A stretch of 64,000 nt of DNA from positions 26,598,001 through 26,662,000 of the forward strand of contig CM060733.1 of NCBI GenBank assembly GCA_030704615.1, read 5' to 3'. Made by a program: the position numbers and the translations under genes. The notes beneath the pieces are model-generated. The model was not told where the DNA came from, did no database searches, and worked only from the letters and a program-made list of their open reading frames with translations. Below, in pieces: positions 47,983 through 60,533 of the stretch; the stretch's first letter is position 1; the number at the start of each line of letters is the position of its first letter. The stretch is from Takakia lepidozioides. Its lineage: Eukaryota; Streptophyta; Takakiopsida; Takakiales; Takakiaceae.

Positions 47983-50145
47983 TCAAGCGGCAACTGTAGC
48001 AACAGCCTCGTCCAAAGCTGCAACACCTGGTAACACCTTGCCTTCTAGCAGTTCCAAGCTGGCACCACCTCCTGTAGAAATGTGGCTCATCTTCTCAGCT
48101 ACACCTACCTTTTCCACCGCAGCCACGGAGTCCCCTCCCCCGATTATGGTGGTCACGCCTTTCCCACTCAAGTCTGCCAACTTCTTCGCAATTGACTGCA
48201 ACGTCCAAACTTCTCATCAGAAACCACATAAACCCAATGCATGAAACAAGTAAGCTCCAAGTTCCCAGCTGAGCTTGGGTATCTGAATGACTATAAGACA
48301 AGAGTACCAGACAACAAAGGGAAGGAAGTCCAGGACAAACCTCAGTTCCAACAGCAAACTTCTCAAACTCAAAGACACCCATGGGCCCGTTCCATATAAC
48401 AGTCTTGGTGGTGTCCAGTGCGTCATTAAATGTCTTGATGGAGTCAGGGCCGATATCTAGACCCATCCAGCCATCTGGAATTTCTGATGCTGCCACAGTC
48501 TGCCAAACCTGAACCATGTCAGCTACTCATCTCTCAGAACACTTCTGAACAGGCACTGGAAATTTGAAAGGCCTTAAGCATCATGGTACCTTGCTGTTGG
48601 CATCAGGGGCAAACTTGTCAGCAATGACAACATCCGTGGGCAATAGCAGGGACACGCCCTTGGCCTTGGCCTTCTCGATCAGGCTTGTTGCAAGTTCCAG
48701 TTTGTCCTCTTCCACCAGCGAGGAACCTACCTTAAGGCCTTGTGCCTTGTAAAAAGTGAAAATCATGCCGCCTCCAAGCAGTAGAATATCAACCTTCTCC
48801 AGCAGAGATTCAATCACACCAATCTTGGAAGAAACTTTTGATCCGCCCACGATTGCAGCAAATGGCCTTTTCGGGTTCGACACTGCACCATCCAGATAGT
48901 CCAACTCCTGAAAATGTGGAACACAGCAAGTCAGTCTCAACCATCTGCATCCCCCACTCTTCTGATGAAGGCGGTCAAAAGCAAAAGGTCTGCTAATCTA
49001 TGAGCCCTTGCACCACCAGAAAAGCTGACGATGAGGTAAACGGACCTTTTGAAGGAGGAAACCGGCAACGGCTGGCTTCAGATAAGCAGTGACTCCCTCC
49101 GTCGATGCATGTGCTCGGTGGGCTGTGCCAAATGCGTCATTCACATACAGGTCAGCATTGGCAGCCAGCTTCTTGGCATGCTCTGGGACATTCTTCTCTT
49201 CCTCCGGATAGAACCTTACATTCTCCAGCAGCAGCACCCCACCATTGGGCAATGCTGCCACCTTCTCTTCCACTTCTACACCGATTGAGTCATCAGCCTT
49301 CACAACCTGTCCCAGAAGCAGTCAAAGATCAGCTACATGATTTCAGTCAAGATTTACCGGAGTAAAGATTCTTACAAATATGCTACTGGTAACAAATCGC
49401 CCCACTCGCAGATAGTCAAGAATGCTCTGCTCAACAAATCAACCCATTGCAGGCATTTTCGTACCTGAGTCCCGAGAAGCTCTGAAAGACGTGGCACGAG
49501 TGGCGTGAGCCGGAACTTGTCAGTCACACCTTTCGGCCGACCCTGCATAGAGACATTGGTAATTAGCCCCTCCCAAAGACAGAACTTGCTCGCCGAACCT
49601 AGCAGCCAGCGAAATTTAGACACAAAGCGAAGGAGAAAAATTCTGCAGGATATCGAATAAATCTCTGGGTTGGGATGGTGCCCGCATACCAAATGACTGG
49701 AAAGAATGACCTTGGCCCCATTCTTCATCAGGTACTTGATGGTGGGCACTGCAGCACGAATGCGGGTATCATCAGTGATCTTGAACTGGTCATCCAATGG
49801 TACGTTGAGATCAGCACGAATGAACACGCGCTTCCCCTTGAGCTCCGCCTCGCCCAGGTCGCCCACGCTCTTCTTGGCCATGCAAACCACGGCACGGTGC
49901 CCCTTTCCCCCCCGTCCCACCTGTGCCGCCACTGCGGCAAGCAGGTCGTGCTGCGCTCCCCATGCCTTGTCCAAACGCACCACATCCCTCCGTCCTGCCA
50001 CCAGCCCCGTGTAGGCCGTCAGCTGCTGCGCTCTCGCAGCTACGCGAGGCACTGAGGCCGATGATGCAGTGCAGCATGCTGCCGGCATCGCCTGCAGCTT
50101 GGCTGCAGCTGCTACTCCCTGCACCGACGCCATCGCTGCTGCCAT
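47983..50145 (-). CDS. PGK1: Plastid phosphoglycerate kinase
   Basis: Transfers phosphate between 1,3-bisphosphoglycerate and ADP; in plastids it runs in the Calvin-Benson direction. Exons 50145-49690, 49542-49465, 49306-49046, 48907-48590, 48499-48341 and 48195-47983 are all phase 0 and give 494 residues. The first roughly 85-90 residues are an Ala/Gln/Arg-rich transit peptide ending near [12 protein letters not shown]. The enzyme shows [81 protein letters not shown] and the nucleotide loop [13 protein letters not shown]; the end is [19 protein letters not shown]. Complete, with no damage seen. Confidence 0.97.
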
Positions 50146-50741
50146 CGCTCACCTTCCTTGCCAATTCTGGTCCTCCTCGGAACAACCCACACAGCAAAAG
50201 TGAGAGCGAGAGTTGACAGGGCAGCAGATCTTGCAAAAAGCGCAGCGATTGTGCTTTTGTGCAAGCAAGGCAGCAGCGCACACGATCCACAGAGCAATGT
50301 TCCCTCTCTGAGCCAAAGGCAGTCTGCCCTGTGGACCAGAAGATAAGCCCCCTTGAATGACCCCATGCCCTTATTACATGGGCATGGGCATGGCCATGCC
50401 CGCGCTGCCTCGGGTCAATCGCGGGAGTGACACGGAAGGGGGTGACATGGCCTTACAGAAGAATTCAAACTGTATAGATTGTAGCATCCATTTTGACTCA
50501 TTCATCGCTTCCTGTGCAGCAACCGCCTGTGTGCAGCAGCGCATGACAGCCTACTCCACGGATCTCCTTGTCTACCCCCTGCAGGATGTGTGTGAGGCGG
50601 AGCTGCTCGTGCTGGGGATGGGGCTAATTGCAGGGGATGAATTCATCATGTTGCACAAGTTGGGTGTTGGTGATGTTTAATTGCTCGTGGAATCACTCTC
50701 TCTCGTCGCTGTTGAAGTCTTGAGTGGCAGTGTTGCTCAAC
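50146..50741. promoter_or_regulatory. Probable shared promoter of PGK and TTC29-like gene
   Basis: 596 bases between divergent start codons. At 50386-50401 lies a perfect 16-base palindrome GGGCATGGCCATGCCC, and CCCATGCCC (50362-50370) pairs with GGGCATGGG (50380-50388), giving a larger hairpin. An open plus-strand frame across it (50357-50680) has no family resemblance. Confidence 0.45.
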
Positions 50742-53700
50742 ATGGATCCGGACATGCCCAAAAAGAAGAAGAGAAAGGTACATTGCATTGTACTTGCCCT
50801 TGTGTTAGATGAGCAAGTGGGAAGTTCCTTTTTGAGCTTTTCTCCACTTTTCGGGTGAAGATTTGCCGGGGTCTTTTACTGCCCACTGGAATTCGGAAAT
50901 TGCAGAGATAGCAGGAGGGAGATCGGGGGAGTTAGCCAATGTGTTTCCTTTGCAATTCAAAAGAGCATGAATAGAGCCTTCTTGGCCCAGTTTGCCCCAC
51001 TGGCAAGTGGATTTAACCTGTAGCGAAAATAGATCCTGGCCTATCAAGAGGTCACCCTGCCCTTTCTCCATCATATTGACTTGGTAGTAAAAGTATCACC
51101 GCCACGCATTGTGTCTATCGAAAGGTAGGAGGCGACAAGAATTGACGCTGAATCGTAGGGTTTTTTTTTTCTGGTCTGCTGTCAACTCTGGATCCGGTGT
51201 GGTGTCTGAGGTTGGCTCTACGTAAGCTATGGCAACTTTGGGCGCTAACTTTATAACCTTTGGGTGGAATCCTATTTTAGGCTCTGGGAAGACTCTGCCC
51301 TGATTCAGGGTAGTTCGTATGCAACAATAGTAGTGCAGGAAATGATAAATAAGTGTGTGCTCTTGTTTTCCTGCTCCTTCTGACACATTGAGGCTGTCAT
51401 ATTATCGCGGAGGAGAGCTTTTTCTAACTGGTTACTGGTGGTGGACGGTGCTGCTGTAGTGGCGCAAGCCCTCGGTTGTGAAAAGGACTGTGAAGCGTGG
51501 GAGTGCGATCATTCGCAACTTTCAAGCTGGATTCTACGAACAGGCATGTTGTTGTCTTTTTTGGTTTCTCATTCGAGCTGAGGTGCATTAGATAGAATAA
51601 GAGCGCCGTTTATGTGTCCAATATGCCGGATTTTGGTCTTTCCCCGACCTGCTTTTCTTCTGATTCGGTAGATGTGTCTGACAGTCCATGCAGAATTATC
51701 GAAATACTTTTCTCTCTTACCTGGTATTGACTGATTAGTGATTGTGAATCATACCACCTACGTCATGCATGTCCAAGAAGATCTTTGATTATACCAGTCC
51801 TTTTTGGAGCAGTTATGGGTAAGAAAGTGATTTCTTCTGCCTTGTGACAGCTTGAAGCTGGAACGTTGAAAGCAGACCCAGGGCTTACAGACTTGAAACT
51901 CCCACTCTGGCAACAACTGTCTGTCAAAATGCTAATGCATGGCCATCCAAAGGCATTTGTTGGTATGTTTCCCTGCTTCAATACCTGCTTGGGTGATTGT
52001 TGGAGACAGGCCCGTGGCAAACAGGCTCATGCTGTCTAACTCATGGAATGGGATGACAGAATTTTTTGAGCTGTCTCACCAGCCACTACCTCCGCCCCCG
52101 TCACCTGATTATGTTGACCCAGCGACACTGATCGGACTAAAGACTGTGAGTCCTTTACCTGACCGCCACAATGCTTGAACCTTATCAGCACTCTGAAAAG
52201 GACCATTCTCTCTCTTTTAAAGTCTTTCTTTGAGGGAGCATCGGGCTATCTTGGATGTTTGAAGTTCGAGAGGAAGGGAGGTTGTCAGTGTCCAATGTAT
52301 GGGCAGCGTGAAGACGATTTCCATTTTGTGACACAGTGTCTGGGGTATTCCCATCAGAGAGCAACCCTCTTCAGAAACATTATGAATATAGTCCTGCACC
52401 TCTGTTCACCAACTTGAGGCTGAGCCTAAAGCCCTGACCCTGTTGGGTTCGAACCATTGGGCAGATCACGCACAGATTGATGCTTGTGAAAAGGGCTTTC
52501 TAGAGGATATCTGGAAAGCCTGAACAAAGTGTTTATATGAAGGTAACTCCCTCTACTAGAGTGAGCCCCTCACAATGGTAGTGTCTGTTCCCTTCTGTTT
52601 CGCCCAAACTGGGTGCAGGGTCTATGGCAAGGCTATGGCAAACATCTAATGAGTACATTCTCTCACATTTTTCCTGATGATGTACATCTACACACATAAA
52701 CCACATATTGAGATATGCTTGCATGACGGGGGCACTCACTTAGAAAGGACAGTCTACCAGTGTAGCAAACATCTTCACCACATGACTTTGGCTCTCATAG
52801 GGTGCGATTAAAACGGGGAAATGGTCTAAAGATAAAACAAGATGGGCAGATTGTATTGAGATACATAGGATATTGTCTTTTTAGAGATTCCCAGTCCCTA
52901 GCAGACACCTTCGGCTTTGAAGATCCTAAGTGCCTTGTGGCAACCTTCTTTAGGCGCTTCGTCTTAGGGCGTCACTTGATGTATGGTGAAGTGGTCTTTT
53001 CTTTGTTCTCTGGCTCTGGGTTTCTGTTTCCTCTCTCATGTTTTCTTCCTTTTTGTCCCATAAGCTCTATGAGCTTTCCACGGACGTTAAAAAGCACCAT
53101 TTCATTTCATTTCATTTGTTCTATCCTGTCACATGGGCCGTTGTTGCTCCCTGTGGACATAATAAAGTGTCTTTGTTTCTTTGTTTCTCTCGTAGACTGG
53201 GATATCTCACACCCTCCCATTGATAAAATCTTCTTGGTCTTGGGCTTCAGTTGTTTTGATCAGAATTCTGAACTTGTGCAGTTGAATGACGCAGAAACTC
53301 TTCACCCTCTTCAAACACACCTGGAAGCAGCTGAGATGGGAGACAGAAAAGGTATTTTTCCTCTGTTAACTTTGAACACATGGAATCTCGTAAAAACTCT
53401 CCAACCAACCACGTAAATGCACACAAGCTACTAGTCAGCAGAGTTATTTGGCCAATCTGGTTGCAGAGAGATTGTTCTGAGTCTTCTAAACAGATCTGAA
53501 CCACTTCCATGTTGTATTTTTCCAAGTGAGGGACTGATCTTCGCTACGCTACAATCATGTGGCTTGTTCCTGAAAAAGTGTCTGTAGGTTGGGACTGGGG
53601 AAAAAACGGCTGGAAGAGAGAAAGAAAGTCTATTATGTTCATAGGATGCTTAAATAACAAGTGTGGAAGAAACAAAGAACAGCGGTAATAATGGACCGAA

Positions 53701-56700
53701 AATACAATGCCCAAATCACTGCCAGCAGATGGAACTCATGCATTTTGGAACAAAATTTTATATTCTCCATGAATGGATGTTTCTCACAAGCATGGAGTGT
53801 CGCTATACAGAAAGGATTCTCTTCATGTCCCACAGAATGCAGGGAAGGAGGAAAAGATAATTCTGTCGTCTCTGCTTGCTGCACATTGCTTCCCTCGATC
53901 TTTGTTGGCGCAGAAAGTGGGTGATCAATGTTCATAGAATAGGTGATTGAGGATTGTGGGGCGATTTCCTTTGTCCTCGCCAAAAAGGAGAGAGAGAACG
54001 ACAGAGTATTTGTTGGGTCCTTGAGCTGCAGTTGTGGAAGATGATGCACATTGCTTAGAGGCTGCTGTGGTTATTTGCAGGGGACTATGAAAAGATGTTC
54101 CAGGCTTATTTGGCAATAGGCCTATTGTTTGAAAACATTCTTGATTATGACCAGTCCTTGTTTTACTTGTTGCGATGCCTTACTGCTGCTGAGAACACTC
54201 GCAACCAAGCCCACATTGCTGAGGTTTTCTCCTTGATCTTCTCTTTTCCTGCTTTAGTGATTATGAGATTCCTCTAGAGATGGGTTTCCCAATGCATGTG
54301 GGCTAGAAAAAAAGACATCATTGAGAGAAATGGAAGCTGTTGTAGCAACCTATTGGACGTGCCGATAATATGATGGTGAGCAAAAAATCTATGGGTTCCC
54401 AGCGCGAACACCTTTCCTGTGAAGGTGATGGATACCCACATTGGTGTGCTTGCGTACTGGTTCCATACGATAGAGAGAATGTACTCCTTGACCAGTCCAG
54501 TGGATGTTGAGTATCTTAAAGTAGGGGCATGATTCTGTCTCTCCCAGCCCATTAGGGTATATCAGGAATTGACATGGGACTGGCATGGCCTACATTGATC
54601 TGGTTAGAGAATTGAGTGTTGCTTGAGGGGCTGAAATTGACATCCTACCAGTAATCATGCACTTGACCTTAGCTCTTCTCTAGCCCTCAAGCTTTTGGCA
54701 GTCACTCTGTTGAGGAAGTCTAACGGCAGATGGGAAAGGGGAACTATATAATGTCTAGAAGAAGCTCAAGAGCTTATGGGGCACAGAAAAGAGTAATAAG
54801 ACCAAGAAGTGAGGCCCTCCACAACCAGTCACCACAAACATCATTACAAACTTTAAGTGGCTCTCTAAGGTGGAGGGCCTTGTATAAATATGTTGCAAGA
54901 CATCTCTGTCCCTAACGGAAAACCTCTGATAGGGAGTGGCAGAAAGAAGGTATGATTTTCAGACTCAATCTCCAGCCCCGAAAGAGGGCAGCGTCTTTGA
55001 GCTTATCTAACGAGTGAAGAAATAAGTCATGTACCATCTACAAGGGCCGAGTGCCCATGGTGAAAAGACGAAATGGCTGCTTACCTGCAGGAGGCTATAA
55101 GCCACTGGGGGTCTTCAAAGCTGAAAGCCTCTGCCAAACTGGGAGTCTCGAAAGAGACAACAGACATGTTGTAGGTGAGACTCTCTCCACTGGAGTGTTA
55201 CCAACATGATAGATTAAAGGAACCAATTTCATCACGTCCAGGGTATGACGGAAGAGCTTATTAGACAAGAATGCAAGGAAACTTCAAGACAAGGGAGATA
55301 ATTTATGGCATCTCGTGGTATGATTACAGGTAAAATTTAATTTAGGGAGGGTGTATTGGAAGTTGTTAGATAGTGCACAAGCAATCGAGAGGTATGAGCA
55401 GTATATAACTCTGGCAAGAGCCGCCGGAGACAGTGGTGGTATCATTCAAGCAGCTGAAAATCTTCTTCAGGTAATATCCTCTTTGCCTCCTAGTTTCATC
55501 CATATTCAGTTGCAGTCCAGAGTTCACCTAACCTCAACGGCTAGCAGCCATGGGTGGTAGAGGAGCTTTGCAGTTCTAGAAGTTGAAATGCCCAAAACAA
55601 TTAGCATGGAAGATAAAGTCCTGAGAGCTGCAATTACTCGTATAGATTTTCTGTAGAAAGGATGCATGTTCTATGAGAGAGCCCCAAAACTGACAGGCTA
55701 GACAGGAAGTTGAGTTTGTTCATGCATATTTTTTCCCGTATGTTTTGACATGCTGAAGCAGTACATGACTTTCATTGCAAACTGTCAGATTCACAGAACT
55801 TGTGGAGAGGAGGCAGAAAAGGTTGGGGAGCTTCAGAAGAGTGTCGAATGCTACGAAAGGGTACCTGGTGGTTTCCCCATATCCAGCTTATAACTTATAT
55901 ATTCTGTAGCTCTATTCTCTGAGACACCCACTGAGAAGAACTCGTTACAGCTAGTTCTAAGTGAATTGATAAGATGAACCTGCGTCGTCCACGGGTTCTC
56001 AAACTTTGCTAGATGATAGGGGCGGATAGTTTTGCTCGCCCATGCAAGATTTTCATAGCTGCAAAATTTTGTAATTGCAGGCCTGATTTAATTACTTAAA
56101 ACCAAGGTCATCGTCTCTCTATAATCACGTTCAGCTTCTAAGCTTATCTATTAATCCTTTAGTATTGAATACTGACATGTAAGCATGGCTGCAGGCAGTT
56201 AAGTCAGCCGAGACAGGCAACAACCTGGTGGCTGCAGGTGATGCTCGACACCAGCTTGGCCTACTACACTCCCGGCTCAATCATCCCAAGATTGCACTGG
56301 ACTATCAAAATCAGTACCTCAAATTCTGCCAAAGCGTTTCTGACAAGGTGCATTGACTCTTGTCCATCATAGATTGTTTGGGCCCCGTATGAGTTATCTT
56401 AAACTGCAATTTTGGAGGATTGTCAAAAACTGAAGCTTCGAGATCGCTAGATGTCCCTCTCCTTGGTCCCACCCTGTGAACATAAGTTGTACTTTGTGGA
56501 CCCGCTGTGGGACTCACAATGAATACATGCTCCCATGTTTCATATCAGACAGTTATGCATAGGCCTGCCACAAACTTCTATTACTGTCCTGAAGTCCCGA
56601 AGGTTCCTGCCTATCTAGACAAAGGTATATTGTCGAAGTGTGGGACAGGTTGGGGAAGGCAAGGCTCACGCAGCTATGGCGCAAGTGTACGAGGCAACGA

Positions 56701-57291
56701 ATTACATCGAAAACTCAATTAAACATACGGAGAGTTACCTCAAAGTTGCAAAGGACACTGATCTGACAACCCAGGTTCTCTCTCTGCCTGCAAGTCCTAT
56801 TCTCATGTGGGTCGACGGTGTCAATTCAACGATTTTCGCACATGAAGAGGGTTTCTCATCTGAAACGCTTACAATGGAGGTGTAGTCCAAGTCTTATGTA
56901 CCTAAGGTTAAGATAGACTATCTGAATGACAAGGTGACAAGACAAATTATTGTCCAGTCTAAGTGAAAAGGGACGAAATGGGTGGGCCCAGGCCAAAGCT
57001 TCCTGCAAGTTGGGCATGTTATACCACCGGCATGATAATCTGCGACTTGCTGACAAGTACTTCCAGCAGTATTTTGCAATGGCTCGAGAGTTAAAAGACG
57101 TGAGGATGATGGCAGTTGCCAGAGTCAACATAGGAATTGTGCAAAGTGCTTTGAATATTGCAGAGGAAGAGGTGATGGGGGACATCGCCGAAGAATCAGA
57201 CGAAGAATTGATTGATGAGATCACTGCAAAGATTGCAGAGGAAGAACTGATTAATGAGATATCACCAGCAGTTGATCCACCAGAAAACTAA
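50742..57291 (+). CDS. TTC29: TTC29-like axonemal TPR protein
   Basis: Tetratricopeptide protein resembling TTC29, which acts in ciliary/flagellar (sperm) motility in animals and algae. Eleven exons join in phase to 464 residues: 50742-50777, 51460-51543, 51851-51962, 52006-52145, 53264-53351, 54081-54223, 55330-55470, 55789-55860, 56195-56347, 56649-56774, 56992-57291. TPR-type helices: DYEKMFQAYLAIGLLFENIL, NLGRVYWKLLDSAQAIERYE, DARHQLGLLHSRLNHPKIAL, GKAHAAMAQVYEATNYIENS, CKLGMLYHRHDNLRLADKYF. The N-terminus is basic (MPKKKKRK). The C-terminal tail is acidic (EEELINEIS type repeats). Intron 2 has a GC donor (CAG/GCATGT); the rest are GT-AG. Intron 4 holds LINE-A and LINE-B fragments in sense. 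Divergent from PGK. Confidence 0.82.
52190..52665 (+). mobile_element. LINE-A fragment in TTC29 intron 4
   Basis: Plus-strand 5'-truncated LINE-A: CQCPMYGQREDDFHFVTQC (one knuckle Cys replaced by Tyr), GYSHQRATLFRNI, then a diverged 3' block ending aatgagtacattctctcac. An older copy with stops. Confidence 0.75.
52800..53130 (+). mobile_element. LINE-B 3' fragment in TTC29 intron 4
   Basis: Plus-strand end of LINE-B: CLFRDSQSLADTFGFEDPKC followed by the terminal hairpin (53062-53076), a short ACGTTAAAAAGCACC-like block and the tail (catttcatttcatttcattt, 53097-53116). It matches 62560-62900 read on the opposite strand. Confidence 0.75.
54757..54890 (-). mobile_element. LINE-B-like remnant with inverted repeat
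   Basis: A LINE-B hairpin (54762-54775) is followed by an 11-base inverted repeat (aggccctccac near 54813; gtggagggcct near 54871). The same gggccctccac is found in the LINE-B tail at 62427. Located in TTC29 intron 6. Confidence 0.5.
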
Positions 57292-57811
57292 TAAGAGGAA
57301 GAATTGGTTCAATAAGATCCCTACTGATCCACCAGCAATCGCAGAGAAAGAATGATGCATGTCCAATACACCAAGGCTTCACCATGCACTGCAAACTATG
57401 TAGAGTGAGAATTGCAGCTTAAGGACAAGGGACAAGGGTTTTTCCAACAATCCTTCAGACCTATCAATGCTAGATCATTGAGTCGTGACCAATACTGGAG
57501 CATTGAAAGCACAACTGAAGTAAGAGAGGTTTCCTGCAGAATGGCAATTTTCTATACCGTATATAATGGTCCAAACAGTTACAACCGTGCAGGAAAGGAT
57601 TTTGTGGTGAGTAGAGTCTCAACTTAATTGTAGATTGTATGGAATATGATGGACAAGGTGTGGCAACATGCAATTGCCGATCCAGGACTAATCTTTTGTA
57701 TCAACTGCAGCTGCACTTACCACTGCTTTTTTATGAACTTCAGGAATCTTGACAATGTTCAGGTGCACACATATACAGTGCTCAAGTTACAAATTAGAAG
57801 CAAGTCCCCCT

Positions 57812-59350
57812 TCAATTTAGGTTGCAGCGATCCAATCCTGACTCTCTCATGATGTCCTTGAATTCGGTGGAAGTGATGTGCAGTTCCTTGCAGATGAACT
57901 GCAGGATTGGCATCACACATGCCATTCGCCCAAAGCTTGCGATTTCCTCTGAACAAGTAGCATTTGAGCCCGGCAGAGGTTAGTGAGGTTATGACCAGTA
58001 GCCATGACCTGTTTGTTTGTAGCTGAAATTGTCACTGCTCGCATTTGTAGATCTTACTGACTGTTTTAGAGTTTGAAGTCAAAGTAATATTTATCAAATG
58101 CAGATGTCCCCCACGTTGAGGCACTTACCAGGAAGCCGGGCAAGGCTTGTACAAAGATCGCGCAGCATGTTCTTGGTCATCTTAGCCCCGTCCTCCAACA
58201 GGCTGCATAATTATGCAGGGAAACTTTGAATTAGTGAGTGCTAAGACTGAGTGCTTCAATCCGCCTGTCCTCTATCGTGCATGACCTAAGTTTTTTTGAG
58301 AAACGTGACGTTCCCTACAGGCGGAGGATCCATAGCCTGTGCATCAATATATGCAGGCTGCCTGGAAAAATGTTGTAAGTAGAGAATAGGAGTGATCATA
58401 ATAAGTGTCACTAGCACAAGGAGATTCGGGAGATGCTCACGCTTTCAAGAAATAGATGAGGACATCCATCAAAGGGTCCGCCATTTTTTGATGATTGGTG
58501 AATGTACACACTCTCTCGTAAAACCGGTTGATACTATCTACTTCCGACTCGAATGCGGGATCTTGTTCTGGCTGTTGACTCATGATCTTCTCCTCTGCTC
58601 CCTTCCTGAACTTATCGAAGGAACTACAAATCACTGACTTGGCCACAACACATGTGCTAATTAACTGTCTGTAGGCCACATGCTTTCATTGCTCATGATT
58701 GTTGTCTTCATTATTTTTTGAGCTCTTCCTGCTTCTTTCAAGTCTAAATACAGTCTACCCTCTATCTGTGTTACACCTCGGGAGTAGAGAAATTCGGTAT
58801 GAAGTTTCACGTTCCAGAATCCAAATCCTTCCCTGGACAAAAACATCAGTTGACACAGTAGTTTGATCGGCAATGGAAAATCGGATACACAAATCGGATA
58901 GTGTCTACAACTCACCAAATGGAATTAGTATTAGGACTTTGGCGACCCCCAGATTTAGATAACTGCTCCATTATCTTCTCTGCCACCTGCCATGGTGCAT
59001 CCAGTGGTCAACAGTATTATAAGATGCAATCGTGCAGGTAGGCCTACGGGTTCACGGGAAGAGTAAACTGAAAAGCTGTTCAAGCAGCCGCGGAGTAGGT
59101 TCACACGAAGCCCACCTCTGACAGAGGCAATACCCCGCTCTTATTAGGTGGCTGCGGGCCGGCATCTACTACTCTCTTATCCGCGGCACTCCCGTGTTAC
59201 AGATCCCTCAAGAGAACGGGCACATGCTGTGCGGTGCTGCATACTCTGCAAACTTGTGATATCCGCGAAAAGGTCAAGGAGGATCAGGAGGATGGTATTG
59301 AAAGATGCAGCCAGGCTTTGAATTATCCATGAAGGAGGAGGAGGGAGCAT
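57812..59350 (-). CDS. Unrecognised seven-exon gene
   Basis: Seven exons on the minus strand join in consistent phase with GT-AG introns: 59350-59201, 58986-58916, 58827-58777, 58668-58441, 58361-58305, 58202-58129, 57948-57812. They give 255 residues ending CNLN. Visible text includes ILLILLDLFADITSLQSM, VAEKIMEQLSKSGGRQSPN, WILERETSYRISLLPRQLI, CSSFDKFRKGAEEKIM, DSINRFYERVCTFTNHQKMA, DPLMDVLIYFLKAQPAYIDA, KMTKNMLRDLCTSLARLPEE and FGRMACVMPILQFICKELHI. It looks like a helical soluble protein with no signal peptide or zinc motif. I do not recognise the family. The start is uncertain (an in-frame ATG also at 59452). It is convergent with the TTC29-like gene; 520 bases separate the stops. Confidence 0.65.
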
Positions 59351-59452
59351 GTTGTGTTTAGATAAAGGAGGACCCAACAGCTGGGAAGGTGTATACTTCT
59401 GCGGCGAAGGGAGACGAAGATCGCCATTGTTCACGGCGATCTGTGCGTGCAA

Positions 59453-60530
59453 CCAACTTCAAATGTAAATCGCGCTCCAGGTTCTTCCGCAACGTCAATA
59501 TCTTCTTCTTCCACCCAAATATCTGCACCCCCACCGAGCTTAGATACATAGTGGTGATTCAGAAACAGATACAACAATTAAAGAATCATACCCTCGGTGC
59601 CTAGCAGTCATCTTTCTTATCCATTGCCTTCCCTCTATCACGGTTATAAGCATATGTTATAGAGAACTCCTTCAAAAATTTGACGCTGATATTCACCCTA
59701 GAACAAAGACTCGGGAAGGGTCGCAGCTTTGGATACAGTCTTCAACCTCTCAACCAGAAGGAGCTGGAGGGAGTCTATAGGATGTGTGTGTTCGTGTGCA
59801 TTAATGAGAACGGACAAGAAAATAAAACAACAACAAGAAGGAACAAGAAAGAGGTGTGTCAGGCTTATTTAGGTTTGTCTCAGATTATTAGATTGCAAAG
59901 ACAATTCATGATGTATCTAACAAAGACGAAGCAGTTACTATCCCCATGAAACCTTGCTATCCTCCCACAAGATCATAGTGTGTGGGGGAGTTTGCCAAGC
60001 CCTTAGATCAAAAGGGTAGATCCGCATGGGGATGGATCAAGAATTGAGAATTGTCAAACAGCTTACGAGAGAGTCATCTCGGGGAGCGTGAGCTTTAGGA
60101 GATGGTGTTGCCTGTCCTTCCTACACAGCAAGAAATGTTGGATCTGATCATCAAAAACTTCCCACTTGAGGCATTGTAATTCTTCCATGAAAGACTACAT
60201 ATAGAGAACATATTCCATGGCAATAACCCTTTCCAAGTCCACAGAATTTGATATCAGCTCACATACCATGGACCCCTTGAATTTTGCAGAAGTTGCAACT
60301 GATGCTTCATCTGTCTCCTCCTCTCTAATGGGAGCCAGTTCATCACCAAGTAGGCTCTGACACACACTGCCAAACCCACCATCAACCATCATCCAGCCAC
60401 GACATTCACAATGCCGTGCATGCTCACCAATTTGTGTGCAACACGCGGGTTCAGGTGCAGAAGGATGAACAGGTGCACACACACCTAGATATGTAGATAT
60501 GGTATGTAACTGACTGTGCGCAGGAGACAT
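59453..60530. other. Intergenic, no gene seen
   Basis: Upstream flank of the seven-exon gene and spacer before the LINE array. Open frames at 59680-59949 (+) and 60195-60530 (-) lack family resemblance. Confidence 0.45.
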
Positions 60531-60533
60531 TGT

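Noticed and set aside
50742-50777. PKKKKRK in exon 1 of the TTC29-like gene as vector or SV40-type NLS contamination
   Set aside because: The stretch is short and lysine-rich, continues into a plausible splice donor, and lies in ordinary genomic context; a basic N-terminus is enough explanation.
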